Positions 41,158 to 50,307 of a stretch of DNA of 64,000 nt are shown one piece after another. Under the pieces are notes generated by a model that was not told the origin of the DNA, ran no database searches, and saw nothing but the letters and a program-made list of their open reading frames with translations. Position 1 is the stretch's first letter, and each line of letters begins with the position of its first letter. The stretch is from Streptomyces iranensis (GTDB taxonomy: Bacteria; Actinomycetota; Actinomycetes; Streptomycetales; Streptomycetaceae), in NCBI RefSeq assembly GCF_017874715.1, contig NZ_JAGGLR010000007.1:372001-436000 (forward strand). Reading direction: 5' to 3'. The position numbers were made by a program, and so were the translations under genes.

Positions 41158-42572
41158 CGGGGTCCCGCCGAGGTGTGCTGCTCGCGCTGCTTCTTCGTGA
41201 AGGCGCCGTAGTCCTTCTGGAGAGTCGCGGCGAAGCTGTCCGCAGAGGTCTTGCCGCTGACCACGCCCTGGAGGGCGGCCGAGAGGGTGTCGTAGAAGGT
41301 GGGGGTGGAGTAGTCCAGGTACGGGACGAGTCCATCGGCGGCGCTCAGCCGCTTCCACCCGGCGATCATCTGGCCGTCGGCGCTGTCCGGGCTCACCCCG
41401 GCCGCGGCCTTCGCGGGGACGGCGGGCAGCACTCCGTGCCGGGTCATCACGTCCGCGGCGTGTGCGTCGGTGAGGAAGTCCAGATAGGCGGCGGCCACTT
41501 CCGGGTGGCGGGAGCGGGAGGTGATGGACCAGGCGAGGCCCTGGCCGCCGGTGGTGACGGGGTCGCCGCCGGCCTTGGCGGGCGGGGGCGGCATGATGCC
41601 CAGCTTGTCCCCCATGGGCTTCTTCAGGTCGGCCAGCTGCCAGGTGCCGGTCAGCAGATACGCGCCGTCGCCGGAGGCGAACTTCTTGGCGGCGTCGTCG
41701 TAGCCGAGGCCGTTGGCGCCACCGGGGAGATAGCCGCGCTTCGCCCAGTCGGCGAGGGTGGCCGCGGCGTTCTTGGTGGCGGCGTTGTCGAAGCCGTCGC
41801 CGCGGCCGAGGACGGTGTCGCGGGCGTCGGCGGCGCCGAGCTGGTCGTGCAGCACCCCGAAGGTGTGGATGGCGGGGTACTTGTCGAGGTTGCCGAACTG
41901 GATCGGCAGCTCGCCCCGGTCCTTGAGCCGGGCCAGGCCGTCGGTGAACTCGCCCCAGGTGCGCGGGGGTTGGAGCCCTGCCTTCCCCAGTACGCCCTTG
42001 TTGTAGTAGAGGCCGATGTACTCGCCGGTCTGGGAGATGCCGTACAGCCGCCCCCGGCCGAAGTCGTCGCCGTCGGCGGAGACCCGGTTGAGGCCCAGGA
42101 GAGTGGCGGGGTAGCGGGTGTTCCAGTCGTAGATCCCGGCGTAGTTGTCCAGCGGGGCGAGCAGCCCGGCCCGGACGAAGGCCACCATGTCCGGGTAGCC
42201 CTGGTTGGCCTGGATGACATCGGGCGGATGGTTGCCGGAGACGGCCAGCTTCAGGGTGGTCTTCAGATCGGTGAAGCTCCGGGCGACCCGCTTGATCCGC
42301 ACATTGGGGTACTTCCGCTCGAACTCCCGGTTCAGCTGCTGTATCTCGCCGTTGGTCCCGCCGCGTATCTCCTGGTCCCACACGGTCAGCGTGGTCTTTC
42401 CGGCCTTCGCCGGATCGGGTATGGCGGTGGCCGCGCCGGTCCCGGCACCGGCGGCCCCCGAGCCGTCGGTGCCGGGGACACACCCCGCGGCGAGCAGGAC
42501 GGCGCCGATGGCGAGCGCGGCCGGGACGGCCCTGCGGCGTGTCCGGCGCGCCCCGGTACGGGCGAGTTCCAT
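41154..42572 (-). CDS. Sugar-binding lipoprotein of ABC importer
   Basis: A 472-aa family 1 extracellular solute-binding protein. After a basic start, the lipobox LLAAGC (Cys near 31) anchors it to the membrane. The body shows TTLTVWDQEIRGGTNGEIQQ, HPPDVIQANQGYPDM, GEYIGLYYNKGVLGKAG and WQLADLKKPMG. ATG 42572 has AGGAGA about 7 bases upstream. It is the first gene of the importer operon, 31 bases downstream of the PfkB kinase. With the divergent GH4 glycosidase, the ligand is likely a beta-linked di- or oligosaccharide, but this is inferred. Confidence 0.92.
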   Translation of the reverse strand: MELARTGARRTRRRAVPAALAIGAVLLAAGCVPGTDGSGAAGAGTGAATAIPDPAKAGKTTLTVWDQEIRGGTNGEIQQLNREFERKYPNVRIKRVARSFTDLKTTLKLAVSGNHPPDVIQANQGYPDMVAFVRAGLLAPLDNYAGIYDWNTRYPATLLGLNRVSADGDDFGRGRLYGISQTGEYIGLYYNKGVLGKAGLQPPRTWGEFTDGLARLKDRGELPIQFGNLDKYPAIHTFGVLHDQLGAADARDTVLGRGDGFDNAATKNAAATLADWAKRGYLPGGANGLGYDDAAKKFASGDGAYLLTGTWQLADLKKPMGDKLGIMPPPPAKAGGDPVTTGGQGLAWSITSRSRHPEVAAAYLDFLTDAHAADVMTRHGVLPAVPAKAAAGVSPDSADGQMIAGWKRLSAADGLVPYLDYSTPTFYDTLSAALQGVVSGKTSADSFAATLQKDYGAFTKKQREQHTSAGPR

Positions 42573-42603
42573 GGGGTTCTCCTCGATGCGGTGATCAGGA
42601 CCG

Positions 42604-43731
42604 TCAGGACCGTTGGGCGCTGTCATGCACCCGGAAACCGATGGTGGGCAGGGCCCGCGGCCGGGGGCAGTCGCGCACCCGGTCCGGGATCAGATCGCCC
42701 AGGAAGGCGTAGCGGCGGGCGAGTCCGGACGCCTCCGCGCCGCCATCGGCCGCCCGGCGCACACGGTTCCACCAGGCGGCCACCTCCGGCCAGCCGGGCG
42801 CGGCCAGGGAGCCGCCGAAGTGCTGGACGGAGAGGGCGGCGGTGAGGTTGGCGAAGGCGAGCCGGTCGGCGAGCGGCCAGCCCGCGAGCGTGCCGGTCAT
42901 GAATCCGGCCACGAAGACATCGCCGGCCCCGGTCGGGTCCAGCGCGTCCACGGGCAACCCGGGCACCTCGGCACGCTCCCCGGTGAGCGAGTCGATGGCC
43001 ACGGCGCCCTCGGCGCCCCGGGTGACGACGGCGATCGGCACCAGCTCCGCCAGGGCGCGCACCGCCCGCTCGGGGCTGTCGGTGCGGGTGTAGCGCTGGG
43101 CCTCGGCGGCGTTGGGCAGGAAGGCGTGGGCGTAGGGCAGATCGGGGAGCGCGGCGGGGTCCCAGCGGCCGGTCTCGTCCCAGCCGACATCGGCGAAGAT
43201 CTTGCTGCCCTGGGCGTGCGCCCGGCCCACCCAGTCCTCCTGCCGCCCCGGTTCGAAGGTGGCCACGCAGGCGCGGGAGCGGGGCGGCTCGCCCCGGACG
43301 GCGGGCGGCGGGGCCGGGTGCTCATGGGTGACCATGGTGCGCTCGCCCTCGTACGCCATGGAGACGGTGACCGGGGAGTGCCAGCCGGGGACGCGGCGGG
43401 AGGGGGTGAGGTCCACGCCCTCGCCGAGGGCCAGGCTCTCCCAGCAGTAGTCGCCGTAGACATCGGTGCCGAAGGCGGCGGCGAGCGTGGTGTGCAGGCC
43501 CAGCCGGGCCAGGGCGGTGGCCATGTTGGCGATGCCGCCGGGGCTCGATCCCATACCGCGCGCCCAGGACTCGGTGCCGCGGACGGGGGCGTGGTCGAGC
43601 CCGGTGAAGATGATGTCCAGGAACACGGTGCCGGTGAGGTAGACGTCGTGCTCGGGGTCCGTGGAGGCGCGCAGCGCCGCGAGCGGGTCGATCGGGTGGA
43701 TCGGATCGGGGGTTCCGGCCGTGGTGCTCAC
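42604..43731 (-). CDS. PfkB-family carbohydrate kinase
   Basis: A 375-aa ribokinase/PfkB-fold kinase. Signature 1 is in GMGSSPGGIANMATALARLGL; signature 2 is VDALDPTGAGDVFVAGFMTG with the catalytic Asp in GAGD. The GTG at 43731 has AAAGG about 9 bases upstream. Earlier in-frame codons fall in the divergent promoter region. It heads the ABC importer operon and faces the DeoR and GH4 genes. Because GH4 enzymes often act on 6-phospho-glycosides and no PTS is present, this kinase may supply or finish the phosphorylation step. Confidence 0.9.
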   Translation of the reverse strand: MSTTAGTPDPIHPIDPLAALRASTDPEHDVYLTGTVFLDIIFTGLDHAPVRGTESWARGMGSSPGGIANMATALARLGLHTTLAAAFGTDVYGDYCWESLALGEGVDLTPSRRVPGWHSPVTVSMAYEGERTMVTHEHPAPPPAVRGEPPRSRACVATFEPGRQEDWVGRAHAQGSKIFADVGWDETGRWDPAALPDLPYAHAFLPNAAEAQRYTRTDSPERAVRALAELVPIAVVTRGAEGAVAIDSLTGERAEVPGLPVDALDPTGAGDVFVAGFMTGTLAGWPLADRLAFANLTAALSVQHFGGSLAAPGWPEVAAWWNRVRRAADGGAEASGLARRYAFLGDLIPDRVRDCPRPRALPTIGFRVHDSAQRS

Positions 43732-43781
43732 CGACGTGCCTTTCCTTGTTCGGCGGGGCCTGTTGGCGCCCGGGGCCCTCC

Positions 43782-43869
43782 TGACGGACCTCCTTCGCCC
43801 ACGGAAATCCGTCAGAAGGACCCTGGTGGCGTGAGCGACACCTTGCACCTGACTTGAGGTGAATGCAAG
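43782..43869. promoter_or_regulatory. Divergent control region with inverted repeats
   Basis: The 187-base gap between the divergent kinase and DeoR genes contains TGACGGA/TCCGTCA (43782-43788 and 43808-43814) and CTTGCA/TGCAAG (43842-43847 and 43864-43869). Both dyads are positioned to act as operators for the adjacent DeoR-family repressor or as promoter elements for both operons. Assignment to a protein is inferred. Confidence 0.5.
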
Positions 43870-43918
43870 AGGTCGATCAGAGTCGCGCACACTCGCTCAT
43901 CTGCAGTACGTTGCCACC

Positions 43919-44680
43919 ATGCTGCGAGAGAGCCGCCACGAGAAGCTGCTGAACATCCTCGGCGAGGAGGGCGTGCTGCCCATCGGGGAGATCGCCACGC
44001 GTCTCGGCGTCAGCGAGGCCACGGCCCGGCGGGACATCACCGAGCTGGGCCGGGCGGGGCGGCTCACCCGGGTCTACGGCGGCGCGGTGGCCGCGCCCAC
44101 TCAGGACGAGGAGCGCCCGTTCAGCGAGGTGGTGGTCGACGACCTGGCCGACAAGGAGGCCGTGGCCCGCGCCGCCGCCGAGCTGGTGGCGGACGGCGAT
44201 GTGCTGCTGCTGGACATCGGCACCACCACCCTCCAGCTCGCCAAGCTGCTGCGCGGCCGTCCGGTCACCGTGGTGACCAGCAATCTCGCGGTCTACGACG
44301 AGCTGCGCGACGACTCGCGGGTGACCCTGATCCTGCTGGGCGGGCAGGTGCGCGCCAACTACCGCTCCGTGGTCGGCTTCCTCACCGAGTCCAATATCCG
44401 CCAACTGCGGGTCGGCCGGCTCTTCCTCGGCGCGAGCGGGGTGCTCCCCGACGGCAGCGTACTGGACAGCACCCATGTGGAGGTGCCGGTCAAACGGGCC
44501 ATGCTCGGCGCGGCCCGGGAGGTGGTGCTGCTGGTCACCGCGGGGAAGTTCCCCGGCGATACGGGTCTCGCCCGGATCTGCGGACCGGAGGGCATCGACA
44601 CCCTGATCACCAACAAGACGTCCGACCCGGTGACGCTCGCCGTTTTCCGCGAGGGCGATGTGGAGGTAGTGACCGTATGA
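43919..44680 (+). CDS. DeoR-family sugar regulator
   Basis: A 253-aa DeoR/GlpR-type repressor. The winged helix-turn-helix is RHEKLLNILGEEGVLPIGEI with SEATARRDITELGRAGRLTR. The sensor domain contains DGDVLLLDIGTTTLQLAKLL and LGASGVLPDGSVLDSTHVEV, which in this family bind a phosphorylated sugar. ATG 43919 gives the normal start MLRESRHEKLL. It overlaps the GH4 gene by four bases and is divergent from the kinase/importer operon, so it likely controls both. Confidence 0.92.
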   Translation: MLRESRHEKLLNILGEEGVLPIGEIATRLGVSEATARRDITELGRAGRLTRVYGGAVAAPTQDEERPFSEVVVDDLADKEAVARAAAELVADGDVLLLDIGTTTLQLAKLLRGRPVTVVTSNLAVYDELRDDSRVTLILLGGQVRANYRSVVGFLTESNIRQLRVGRLFLGASGVLPDGSVLDSTHVEVPVKRAMLGAAREVVLLVTAGKFPGDTGLARICGPEGIDTLITNKTSDPVTLAVFREGDVEVVTV

Positions 44681-46029
44681 GGCTGACTGTGCTGGGCGGC
44701 GGAGGGTTCCGTATGCCCCTGGTGTACCGGGCGCTGCTCGATGACACCGGGGACGCGGCGGGGCGCTGCACCGAGCTGGTGCTGTACGACACCGACCAGC
44801 GCCGGCTGGACGCGATCCGCGCGGTCCTGGCCGAACAGGCCACGGGCCGCCCCACCGCCCCCGCGGTCCGGGCCACCACCGATCTCGACCAGGCGCTGCG
44901 CGGCGCCGACTTCGTCTTCTCGGCCATCCGCGTCGGCGGCCTGGAGGGCCGGGCGAACGACGAGCGGATTCCGCTCGGCGAGGGGGTGCTGGGGCAGGAG
45001 ACCGTCGGCGCGGGCGGGGTGCTCTACGGGCTGCGCACCCTGCCGGTGGCGCTGCGGATCGCCGAGCGGATCGCCACCGTGGCCCCGGACGCCTGGGTCA
45101 TCAACTTCACCAACCCGGCGGGCATGGTCACCGAGGCGATGCAGCGGGTGCTCGGCGACCGGGTGATCGGCATCTGCGACTCCCCGGTCGGCCTGTGCCG
45201 CCGCGCCGCACGGGCGGTCGGCGCCGACCCGGACCGGGCCACGTACGACTATGTGGGCCTGAACCATCTGGGCTGGCTGCGCCGGGTGGTGGTGGACGGC
45301 CGGGACCGGCTCCCGGAGCTGCTCGGCGACACCGGCGCCCTGGAGTCGTTCGAGGAGGGCAAGCTCTTCGGCGCCGAGTGGCTGCGGGCGCTCGGCGCGC
45401 TGCCGAACGAGTATCTGCACTACTACTACTTCAACCGGGAGGCGGTGGCCTCGATCCGGCAGGCCCCGGCCACCCGCGGCGAGTTCCTGCGCGACCAGCA
45501 GGCCCGGTTCTACGCGACGGCGGGCTCGGGCGCACCCGGGGCGCTCAGGGAGTGGGAGCGCACCCGGCTGGAGCGCGAGGCCACGTACATGGCGGAGAGC
45601 CGCGAGGCCACCGGCGGCTGGGAGCGCGACTCCTGCGATCTGGACGGCGGCGGCTACGACCGGATCGCGCTGGCCATCATGCGGGCGATCGCCCGCGATG
45701 AGCGCGCCACGCTGATCCTCAATGTGCGCAACCGGACGGCCGTCCCCGGTCTCGACGAGGACGCCGTGGTGGAGGTGCCCTGTGTGGTGGACGCGGGCGG
45801 GGCGCGGCCGCTGGCGACCGGCGCGGTGGCGCCGGACCAGCTCGGCCTGATGCTGTCGATCAAGGCGGTGGAGCGCTCGGCCATCGAGGCGGCCACGACC
45901 GAAGCGGGCAGCGATTCGGGCATCGCCCGCGGTGCGGCCCTGCGGGCCCTGGCACTCCACCCGCTGGTGGACTCGGTCAAGGTCGCGGGCCGGATTCTCG
46001 ACGCCTCCGGGGCACTGACCCGCCATTAG
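44677..46029 (+). CDS. GH4 family glycosidase (6-phospho-beta-glucosidase-like)
   Basis: A 450-aa NAD- and metal-dependent glycosidase of family 4, which works by oxidation, elimination and re-addition. Hallmarks are RLTVLGGGGFRMPLVYRALL (Rossmann), VINFTNPAGMVTEAMQ, GICDSPVGLCRRAARA (metal-binding Cys) and YVGLNHLGWLRRV (metal-binding His). Members cut alpha- or beta-6-phospho-glycosides or, less often, unphosphorylated ones. It overlaps the DeoR gene, and opposite lies a PfkB kinase and CUT1 importer. The neighbourhood suggests hydrolysis of an imported disaccharide with phosphorylation by the kinase rather than by a PTS. Confidence 0.92.
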   Translation: MRLTVLGGGGFRMPLVYRALLDDTGDAAGRCTELVLYDTDQRRLDAIRAVLAEQATGRPTAPAVRATTDLDQALRGADFVFSAIRVGGLEGRANDERIPLGEGVLGQETVGAGGVLYGLRTLPVALRIAERIATVAPDAWVINFTNPAGMVTEAMQRVLGDRVIGICDSPVGLCRRAARAVGADPDRATYDYVGLNHLGWLRRVVVDGRDRLPELLGDTGALESFEEGKLFGAEWLRALGALPNEYLHYYYFNREAVASIRQAPATRGEFLRDQQARFYATAGSGAPGALREWERTRLEREATYMAESREATGGWERDSCDLDGGGYDRIALAIMRAIARDERATLILNVRNRTAVPGLDEDAVVEVPCVVDAGGARPLATGAVAPDQLGLMLSIKAVERSAIEAATTEAGSDSGIARGAALRALALHPLVDSVKVAGRILDASGALTRH

Positions 46030-46195
46030 CACATGTCCGTTCGGGCATTCCCCAGTATCTGAACCCGCCCGGACGGGCTCCGTTCACGCCCTTTTTCGGA
46101 GAACGGGCGAGAAACGGGCCCGCCGGGTGGACAATCAGGCAGCCGAGTTCCTCACCGTCCGTTGCCTCATCCGCCATGACCTGCTCTTATAACGG

Positions 46196-46269
46196 TTGTG
46201 AAACGGGCGCATACGGTCACGATCTCTGTGGTGCCAAGACTGGCTTCCCCTGTTGCACGCTTGTAAAAC
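46196..46269 (+). promoter_or_regulatory. Direct repeats TTGTGAAAC/TTGTAAAAC upstream of polyol operon
   Basis: TTGTGAAAC (46196-46204) and TTGTAAAAC (46261-46269) are near-identical, 65 bases apart (about six helical turns), and lie just ahead of the DeoR gene. DeoR-family repressors often bind spaced direct repeats and loop the DNA. The surrounding 278-base gap is less GC-rich and holds no gene. Function inferred. Confidence 0.45.
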
Positions 46270-46307
46270 TGCCACGCAAGCCGAAAGACCTAGGCAGGAG
46301 GTGCGGC

Positions 46308-47069
46308 GTGGACGCGGAGGAACGCCGTCGGGAGATCCTCGACACGGCTCGCCGTGCCGGCGTCGTCGACGTCGGCAAGCTCGCCGCCGATCTCGGGGTG
46401 TCCAAGGAGACGGTCCGTCGCGATCTGCGGGTCCTGGAACAGCACGGACTGGTGCGGCGCACCCATGGCGGCGCCTACCCGGTGGAGAGCGCCGGTTTCG
46501 AGACCACCCTCGCCTTCCGCACCACCATGCACGTACCGGAGAAGTCGCGGATCGCGACCGCGGCGGCCGATCTGCTGGGCGATGCCGAGACGGTCTTCAT
46601 CGACGAGGGATTCACCCCGCAGCTGATCGCGGAGGCCCTGCCCAGGGACCGGCCGCTCACCGTGATCACCGCTTCCCTCACCACCGCCACCGGCCTCGCC
46701 ACCCGTGACAACACCACCGTGCTGCTCCTCGGCGGACGGGTGCGCGGGGGCACGATGGCCACCGTCGACCACTGGGCGACGCATATGCTCTCGGGCTTCG
46801 TCATCGACCTGGCGTTCATCGGCGCCAACGGCATCTCCCGCCAGTACGGCCTGACCACCCCGGATCCGGCGGTCAGCGAGGTCAAGGCGCAGGTGGTGCG
46901 GGTGTCCCGGCGCAAGGTCTTCTCCGGGGTGCACACCAAATTCGGAGCCGTCAGCTTCTGCCGGTTCGCAGATGTCTCGGACTTCGAAACGATCGTGACC
47001 GACACGGGTCTGCCGCTGACCGAGGCACACCGCTATTCGCTGCTGGGCCCCCAGATCGTCAGGGTCTGA
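46308..47069 (+). CDS. DeoR-family regulator of polyol operon
   Basis: A 253-aa DeoR-type regulator, with helix-turn-helix ERRREILDTARRAGVVDVGK and SKETVRRDLRVLEQHGLVRR and a sensor domain containing AETVFIDEGFTPQLIAEAL. The usual DeoR IDxGTT ligand motif appears here as IDEGFT, a variation seen in several sugar-alcohol regulators. GTG 46308 has AGGAGGT 5 bases upstream. It is the first gene of a run with the binding protein, permeases and dehydrogenase downstream, 51 bases ahead of the binding protein, so it probably autoregulates the operon. Confidence 0.9.
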   Translation: MDAEERRREILDTARRAGVVDVGKLAADLGVSKETVRRDLRVLEQHGLVRRTHGGAYPVESAGFETTLAFRTTMHVPEKSRIATAAADLLGDAETVFIDEGFTPQLIAEALPRDRPLTVITASLTTATGLATRDNTTVLLLGGRVRGGTMATVDHWATHMLSGFVIDLAFIGANGISRQYGLTTPDPAVSEVKAQVVRVSRRKVFSGVHTKFGAVSFCRFADVSDFETIVTDTGLPLTEAHRYSLLGPQIVRV

Positions 47070-47120
47070 CGCCCTTCCCCCGCTGTTTTCCTTCCCCACG
47101 TCCCTTCGATTGGACCCGTT

Positions 47121-48470
47121 ATGCCAGTCCTGACTCTTCGTGCTGCCCGGATACCGGTGGTGGCCCTGACCGCGGGCGCGCTCCTGACCGGTTGCGCCGG
47201 TATGGGGGGCGGCAGCTCAGGCGACAAGACCATCAATGTCCTGATGGTGAACAACCCCCAGATGGTGGACCTGCAGAAGCTCACCAAGAAATACTTCACC
47301 AAGGAAACGGGCATCACGGTCAAATTCACGATGATGCCCGAGAACGAGGTCCGCGACAAGATCAGTCAGGACTTCGCCAATCAGGCGCGCCAGTACGACG
47401 TGGCCACCATCAGCAATTTCGAGGTGCCGTTCTACGCGAAGAACGGCTGGCTGATGCCGCTCGACGGCTACGCCGCCAAGGACAAGGCATTCGATCAGAA
47501 GGACGTCCTCCCCTCGATGCGGCAGTCACTGACCGCCGAGGACGGCAAGCTCTACGCCGAGCCCTTCTACGGTGAGTCGTCGTTCCTGATGTACCGCAAG
47601 GACGTCCTCGCCGAGAAGCATCTGAAGATGCCCGAGCGGCCCACCTGGCAGCAGGTCGCGGACATCGCGGCCAAGGTGGACGGCTCCCGCAAGGGGATGA
47701 ACGGCATCTGCCTGCGCGGACTGCCCGGCTGGGGTGAGCTGATGGCCCCGCTGACCACTGTGGTCAACACCTTCGGCGGCACCTGGTTCACCAAGGACTG
47801 GAAGGCGCGGCTGGACTCGCCGGAATTCACCAAGGCGACCAAGTTCTATGTCGACCTGGTGCGCAAGCACGGTGAGGCCGGTGCGGCCCAGTCGGGCTTC
47901 GCCGAGTGCCTGAACAACCTCACCCAGGGCAAGAGCGCCATGTGGTACGACGCCACCTCGGCCGCCGGGTCGCTGGAGGCGAGCAAGTCCCCGGTCAAGG
48001 GCAAGATCGGATATGTCCAGGCACCAGTGGTGAAGACCCAGAGCTCGGGCTGGCTCTACACCTGGGCATGGGGCGTCCAGAAGGCGTCGCGCCACCCCGA
48101 CAACGCGTGGAAGTTCATCTCCTGGGCATCCAGCAAGAAGTACGAGGCCCTGGTCGGCAAGAACTTCGGCTGGGCCAATGTGCCCGCGGGAAAGCGGTCG
48201 TCCACCTACACCTCTCCGGAGTACCGCGAGACCGCCGGCAGCTTCTCCGAGGAGACCCGCAAGGCGATCCTCAGTGCCAAGCCGCGTGATCCGGGAGTGC
48301 AGCCGCGGCCGACCATCGGCATCCAGTTCGTCGACATCCCCGAATTCGCCGATCTCGGCACCAAGGTCGCCCAGGAGATCAGCGCGGCCATCGCCGGAAA
48401 GCAGTCCGTCGAGTCGGCATTGAAGAATTCGCAGAAGCTGGCCGAGAAGGTCGGCGAGGAGTACCGATGA
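47121..48470 (+). CDS. Polyol/sugar-binding lipoprotein of ABC importer
   Basis: A 449-aa extracellular solute-binding protein. The lipobox is LLTGC (Cys near 26). The body (INVLMVNNPQMVDLQKLTKKYFT, SNFEVPFYAKNGWLMPLDGY, GESSFLMYRKDVLAEKH, GWLYTWAWGVQKASRHPDNA) resembles sorbitol/mannitol-type binding proteins (SmoE-like). It overlaps the first permease gene by four bases. With a zinc dehydrogenase at the operon end, a sugar alcohol is the most likely ligand; the exact polyol is unknown. Confidence 0.92.
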   Translation: MPVLTLRAARIPVVALTAGALLTGCAGMGGGSSGDKTINVLMVNNPQMVDLQKLTKKYFTKETGITVKFTMMPENEVRDKISQDFANQARQYDVATISNFEVPFYAKNGWLMPLDGYAAKDKAFDQKDVLPSMRQSLTAEDGKLYAEPFYGESSFLMYRKDVLAEKHLKMPERPTWQQVADIAAKVDGSRKGMNGICLRGLPGWGELMAPLTTVVNTFGGTWFTKDWKARLDSPEFTKATKFYVDLVRKHGEAGAAQSGFAECLNNLTQGKSAMWYDATSAAGSLEASKSPVKGKIGYVQAPVVKTQSSGWLYTWAWGVQKASRHPDNAWKFISWASSKKYEALVGKNFGWANVPAGKRSSTYTSPEYRETAGSFSEETRKAILSAKPRDPGVQPRPTIGIQFVDIPEFADLGTKVAQEISAAIAGKQSVESALKNSQKLAEKVGEEYR

Positions 48471-49432
48471 GTAATCCGACGACGGCAGTACCCGTGAGTG
48501 GCCAGCGGCCACCGAGCGCGGCCCCCGCCTCCGCGGGGCGCCCCAAGGCGACCCGGAACCGGGCCCGGGAGTGGGCCACCCGGGCGCCGCTGCTGCCCGC
48601 GCTGATCTTCCTGATCGTGGTCACCCAGCTGCCGTTCGTGGCCACGCTGGTGATCTCGCTCTTCGACTGGAACTCCTTCCGGCCCGACCGCCGCGCGTTC
48701 GCGGGGCTGGAGAACTACAAGACGGTGCTCAGCGACGAGTCGCTGCGCGAGTCCATCGTCACCACCGTGCTGCTGACCGCCTCCGTGGTGATCGTCAGTG
48801 TGGTGCTGGGGCTGCTGCTGGCGCTGCTGCTGGACCGCAAGTTCCGCGGCCGGGCCCTGGTCCGCACCATGCTCATCGCGCCGTTCCTGCTGGTGCCGGT
48901 GGCCTCGGCGCTGCTGTGGAAGCACGCGCTGTACAACCCCGAGTACGGCCTGTTCAACGGCGTACTCAACTGGCTGGGCGGGCCCCAGCCGGAATGGCTC
49001 ACCGATACGCCGCTGATCGCGGTGGAGGCGTCGCTGATCTGGCAGTGGACGCCGTTCATGATGCTCATCCTGCTGGCCGGGCTGCAGAGCCGCCCGCTGG
49101 ACATGGTCGAGGCGGCCCGGCTGGACGGGGCCGGCAGCTGGCAGATCTTCCGCTTTCTGACGCTTCCGCATCTGCGCCGCTATCTGGAGCTCGGCACCCT
49201 GCTGGGGTCCATCTACATCGTGCAGAACTTCGACGCCGTCTTCACCATGACCCGCGGTGGCCTGGACACCGCGAACCTCCCCTACACCATCTACGAAACC
49301 TTCTACAACGCCCACGAGTACGGGCTGGCATCGGCGGCGGGAGTCGTGGTGGTGATCGGCACGATCGTCATCGCCACCTTCGCGCTGCGCGTGGTGTCGT
49401 CCCTCTTCCGTGAGGAGGCGTCCCGCGCATGA
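48467..49432 (+). CDS. Polyol/sugar ABC transporter permease (MalF-like)
   Basis: A 321-aa CUT1 permease: a cytoplasmic N-terminus of about 45 residues, then helices beginning LLPALIFLIVVTQLPFVATL. The coupling loop is MVEAARLDGAGSWQIFRFLTLPHLRRY. It overlaps the genes on both sides by four bases. Two-permease importers of this type use the shared MsiK ATPase in Streptomyces, consistent with no ATPase gene being present. Confidence 0.93.
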   Translation: MSNPTTAVPVSGQRPPSAAPASAGRPKATRNRAREWATRAPLLPALIFLIVVTQLPFVATLVISLFDWNSFRPDRRAFAGLENYKTVLSDESLRESIVTTVLLTASVVIVSVVLGLLLALLLDRKFRGRALVRTMLIAPFLLVPVASALLWKHALYNPEYGLFNGVLNWLGGPQPEWLTDTPLIAVEASLIWQWTPFMMLILLAGLQSRPLDMVEAARLDGAGSWQIFRFLTLPHLRRYLELGTLLGSIYIVQNFDAVFTMTRGGLDTANLPYTIYETFYNAHEYGLASAAGVVVVIGTIVIATFALRVVSSLFREEASRA

Positions 49433-50307
49433 CCGCCGTGAGCACCCCGGTGCCCATCACATCCGTTCCGGAAGCCACCCGCCGGGCCAAGCGGCGCGGT
49501 GCCGCGCTCGGCGTGCTGGCCTGGTTCGTCGGCATCGTCTTCGTACTGCCCGTGCTGTGGATGCTGCTGACCTCGTTCCACTCCGAGGCCGACGCCGCCA
49601 CCAACCCGCCGTCGCTGGCCGCCCCGCTGACCCTCGACGGGTACAAGGACTTCTTCGGTGTGGGCGGCGGGGCGAGCCCCTGGCCCGCGCTGCTCAACTC
49701 GGTGGGCACATCCCTCTTCTCCACCTGCTTCGTGCTGCTGCTGGCGCTTCCGGCGGCGTTCGCGCTGTCGATCCGGCCGGTGCGCAAGTGGACGGATGTG
49801 ATGTTCTTCTTCCTGTCCACGAAGATGCTGCCGGTGGTGGCCGGACTGCTGCCGGTGTTCCTGTTCGCCAGGGACATCAACTTCCTGGACAACGTCTGGC
49901 TGCTGGTCATCCTCTACACCTCGATGAACCTGCCGATCGCGGTGTGGATGATGCAGTCCTTCCTCGCCGACATTCCGGTGTCGATCATCGAGGCGGCCCA
50001 GATGGACGGGGCTCGGCTGCCCACCATCCTGTGGCGGGTCGTGGCCCCGATCGCGGGGCCGGGCATCGCCGCCACCTCGCTGATCTGCTTCATCTTCAGC
50101 TGGAACGAGATGCTCTTCGCCCAAGTGCTCACCGGTGTGGTCGCCCAGACCGCCCCGGCGTTCCTGACCACCTTCGTCACCAGCCAGGGGCTGTTCCTGG
50201 CCAAGGTGTGCGCAGCGTCGATGGTCATTTCCCTGCCGGTGCTCGCCGCCGGTTTCGCCGCCCAGGACAAGCTGGTCCAGGGCCTGTCGCTAGGAGCAGT
50301 CAAATGA
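49429..50307 (+). CDS. Polyol/sugar ABC transporter permease (MalG-like)
   Basis: A 292-aa CUT1 permease with six helices. The coupling loop is SIIEAAQMDGARLPTILWRVVAPIAGP, and the segment ICFIFSWNEMLFAQVL is typical of sorbitol/mannitol importers. It shares ATGA overlaps with the MalF-like permease upstream and the dehydrogenase downstream, binding uptake and first oxidation into one translational unit. Confidence 0.93.
   Translation: MTAVSTPVPITSVPEATRRAKRRGAALGVLAWFVGIVFVLPVLWMLLTSFHSEADAATNPPSLAAPLTLDGYKDFFGVGGGASPWPALLNSVGTSLFSTCFVLLLALPAAFALSIRPVRKWTDVMFFFLSTKMLPVVAGLLPVFLFARDINFLDNVWLLVILYTSMNLPIAVWMMQSFLADIPVSIIEAAQMDGARLPTILWRVVAPIAGPGIAATSLICFIFSWNEMLFAQVLTGVVAQTAPAFLTTFVTSQGLFLAKVCAASMVISLPVLAAGFAAQDKLVQGLSLGAVK

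Noticed and set aside
46030-46307. tRNA or small RNA gene in the lower-GC leader
   Set aside because: No cloverleaf, T-loop GTTCGA motif or CCA-compatible acceptor stem could be found by eye.
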